Shown here one piece after another: positions 5,165-6,029 of a stretch of DNA of 6,029 bases. Each line of letters begins with the position of its first letter. Position 1 is the stretch's first letter. A program made the position numbers and the translations under genes. The notes beneath the pieces were generated by a model. That model was not told where the DNA came from. It made no database searches and saw only the letters and a list, made by a program, of their open reading frames with translations. Source of the DNA: Candidatus Zixiibacteriota bacterium (GTDB lineage: Bacteria; Zixibacteria; MSB-5A5; GN15; FEB-12); assembly GCA_003641345.1 (NCBI GenBank), contig QNAD01000139.1, positions 1 to 6,029 on the forward strand. Reading direction: 5' to 3'.

Positions 5165-6029
5165 AAAACAAATATCCCGCCAACAAAATTCTTAAGTTGC
5201 CAACTGTTTCACCGTTCTGCACAACGCCTTTTATGTCAGGAGTGCCGTATTCAGCAACCGTATATTCAACTTCAACACCATACAGTGCCTTGCCAACTTT
5301 GTACTGAATTCGGGGAGAGAATCTCATCACATACGCCATATTGCTTCCACGTGAATAATAATAATCACTGATAATATTATCATCAGCACCCAGATTTTCA
5401 GTATATCCGGAAAATAAAGCTACTTGCAAATCATCCCCGTAGGAAAATTCGGTCCATCCAGAGACTGTTTTAATATCCGTATATTCACTTTCAAAACCAA
5501 GACTATTAGTATCTTTTACAGCATACCCGCCAAGCATAACATGGTCAGTCAAGTTACCACCGTAGATTCCTTCAATTTTCCAGGTAAATTTATTTTTTTT
5601 AAATTTAGCAAATCCAATAAAAGCTGTACTACTGATTTCTTCATCTGCCAGATAAATATTAGTTCCGTCAGTATTCTGCAAACGTGGGTGTAATTTTTTA
5701 TAATTAGCACCGGCACCGGCAACAATATTTTTCGATTTATATTTAATTGTAAAATCCATAATTGGAAGAGCTGAATTCCTTAGATACGATGTACTGGCGC
5801 CATCGGGACCGAAATTCATGAAATCTAATTGTGAAAGAGCAGTTAAACTCAAATGGAAATCACCTGCTTGATAGGTATATTTAATTTGCGGATTTCTTGA
5901 AACAGGCTGAATAGGAAGACCTGCATTTGATGATAAAGTTGCCGGATGAACTTCAGTAACAAACATAGGATGCCAATACTGTCCAATCAACAATGAAGAT
6001 TTTTCCCACTGCATTTTTAAGAAAGCATG
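5160..6029 (-). CDS. Outer-membrane beta-barrel porin (DcaP-like), 5' end outside the window
   Basis: The visible 289 residues are the C-terminal part of an outer-membrane protein. The frame stays open to the window edge (HAFLK precedes the Met at 6014), that Met has no Shine-Dalgarno, and no signal peptide follows it, so the true start lies beyond 6029. Alternating hydrophobic and polar residues give many short amphipathic strands, for example FHLSLTALSQLDF, FTWKIEGIYGG, WTEFSYGDDLQVALFSGY and LYGVEVEYTVAEYG. The chain ends LRILLAGYLFF, with the terminal Phe expected of a barrel recognised by the BAM machinery. The segment SLLIGQYWHPMF followed by VSRNPQIKYTY is reminiscent of DcaP-like porins that I know mainly from Bacteroidota and relatives. 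It would form a channel for small solutes; the substrate is unknown. It is followed after 46 nt by the DUF89 gene without an obvious terminator, but a functional link to the cytosolic genes is not shown. Confidence 0.82.
   Translation of the reverse strand, partial: HAFLKMQWEKSSLLIGQYWHPMFVTEVHPATLSSNAGLPIQPVSRNPQIKYTYQAGDFHLSLTALSQLDFMNFGPDGASTSYLRNSALPIMDFTIKYKSKNIVAGAGANYKKLHPRLQNTDGTNIYLADEEISSTAFIGFAKFKKNKFTWKIEGIYGGNLTDHVMLGGYAVKDTNSLGFESEYTDIKTVSGWTEFSYGDDLQVALFSGYTENLGADDNIISDYYYSRGSNMAYVMRFSPRIQYKVGKALYGVEVEYTVAEYGTPDIKGVVQNGETVGNLRILLAGYLFF

Noticed and set aside
5424..5693. Plus-strand frame opposite the porin
   Set aside because: It is antisense to clear beta-strand coding sequence, with no ribosome site or family likeness.
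5160..6014. Complete porin gene starting at the Met at 6014
   Set aside because: The frame is open upstream to the window edge, there is no SD, and the protein would lack the signal peptide required for export.
1..6029. CRISPR array, insertion sequence, toxin-antitoxin pair or known defence system
   Set aside because: No spaced direct repeats, transposase, paired small genes of that kind, or nuclease/ATPase defence domains are present.

Overview
This AT-rich window carries seven protein-coding genes, all on the minus strand, so they are read from the right end (about 6029) to the left (about 1). The gene at the right edge has the character of a Gram-negative outer-membrane beta-barrel protein, of a DcaP-like porin type that I associate with Bacteroidota and relatives. 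The other genes (a radical SAM enzyme, a DUF1858 protein with a CxxC, a DUF89 phosphatase with a CxxCxxC, a metallo-beta-lactamase-fold hydrolase and a putative heavy-metal exporter) are typical of anaerobes. Several starts have clear Shine-Dalgarno sequences (AAGGGAG, AAAGGAAG, AAGGAT, AAGAGGG), which is unusual for classical Bacteroidia. The best guess is an anaerobic member of the FCB group or a neighbouring phylum; the phylum is not certain.

Layout in transcription order: (1) 6029-5160, outer-membrane porin, 5' end outside the window; (2) 5113-4268, DUF89 damage-control-type phosphatase; (3) 4271-3618, MBL-fold hydrolase of the COG1237 type, overlapping gene 2 by 4 nt (ATGA); (4) 3557-2388, PLP-dependent class I/II aminotransferase; (5) 2284-1235, ten-helix putative metal exporter (ArsP_2 type); (6) 1188-262, radical SAM protein of the COG0731 type; (7) 235-23, small DUF1858 protein. 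The gaps are 46, -4, 60, 103 (91 if a TTG start is used for gene 5), 46 and 26 nt. No convincing terminator hairpin is visible in any of them, so genes 2-7 may form one or two operons. The longest gap, 2285-2387, is the most likely place for an internal promoter. There is no RNA gene, mobile element, CRISPR array or gene-free stretch over 300 bases.

How they fit together: genes 2 and 3 are the most tightly coupled, by start/stop overlap and a strong SD inside gene 2. Both look like metal-dependent hydrolases acting on unknown small metabolites. Genes 6 and 7 form a second close pair, a radical SAM enzyme followed by a tiny cysteine protein. The metal exporter between the aminotransferase and the radical SAM gene adds a metal theme. 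I see no known named pathway that uses all of these; the joint role of genes 2-7 is the most open question in the window. No classical defence or mobile system was found.
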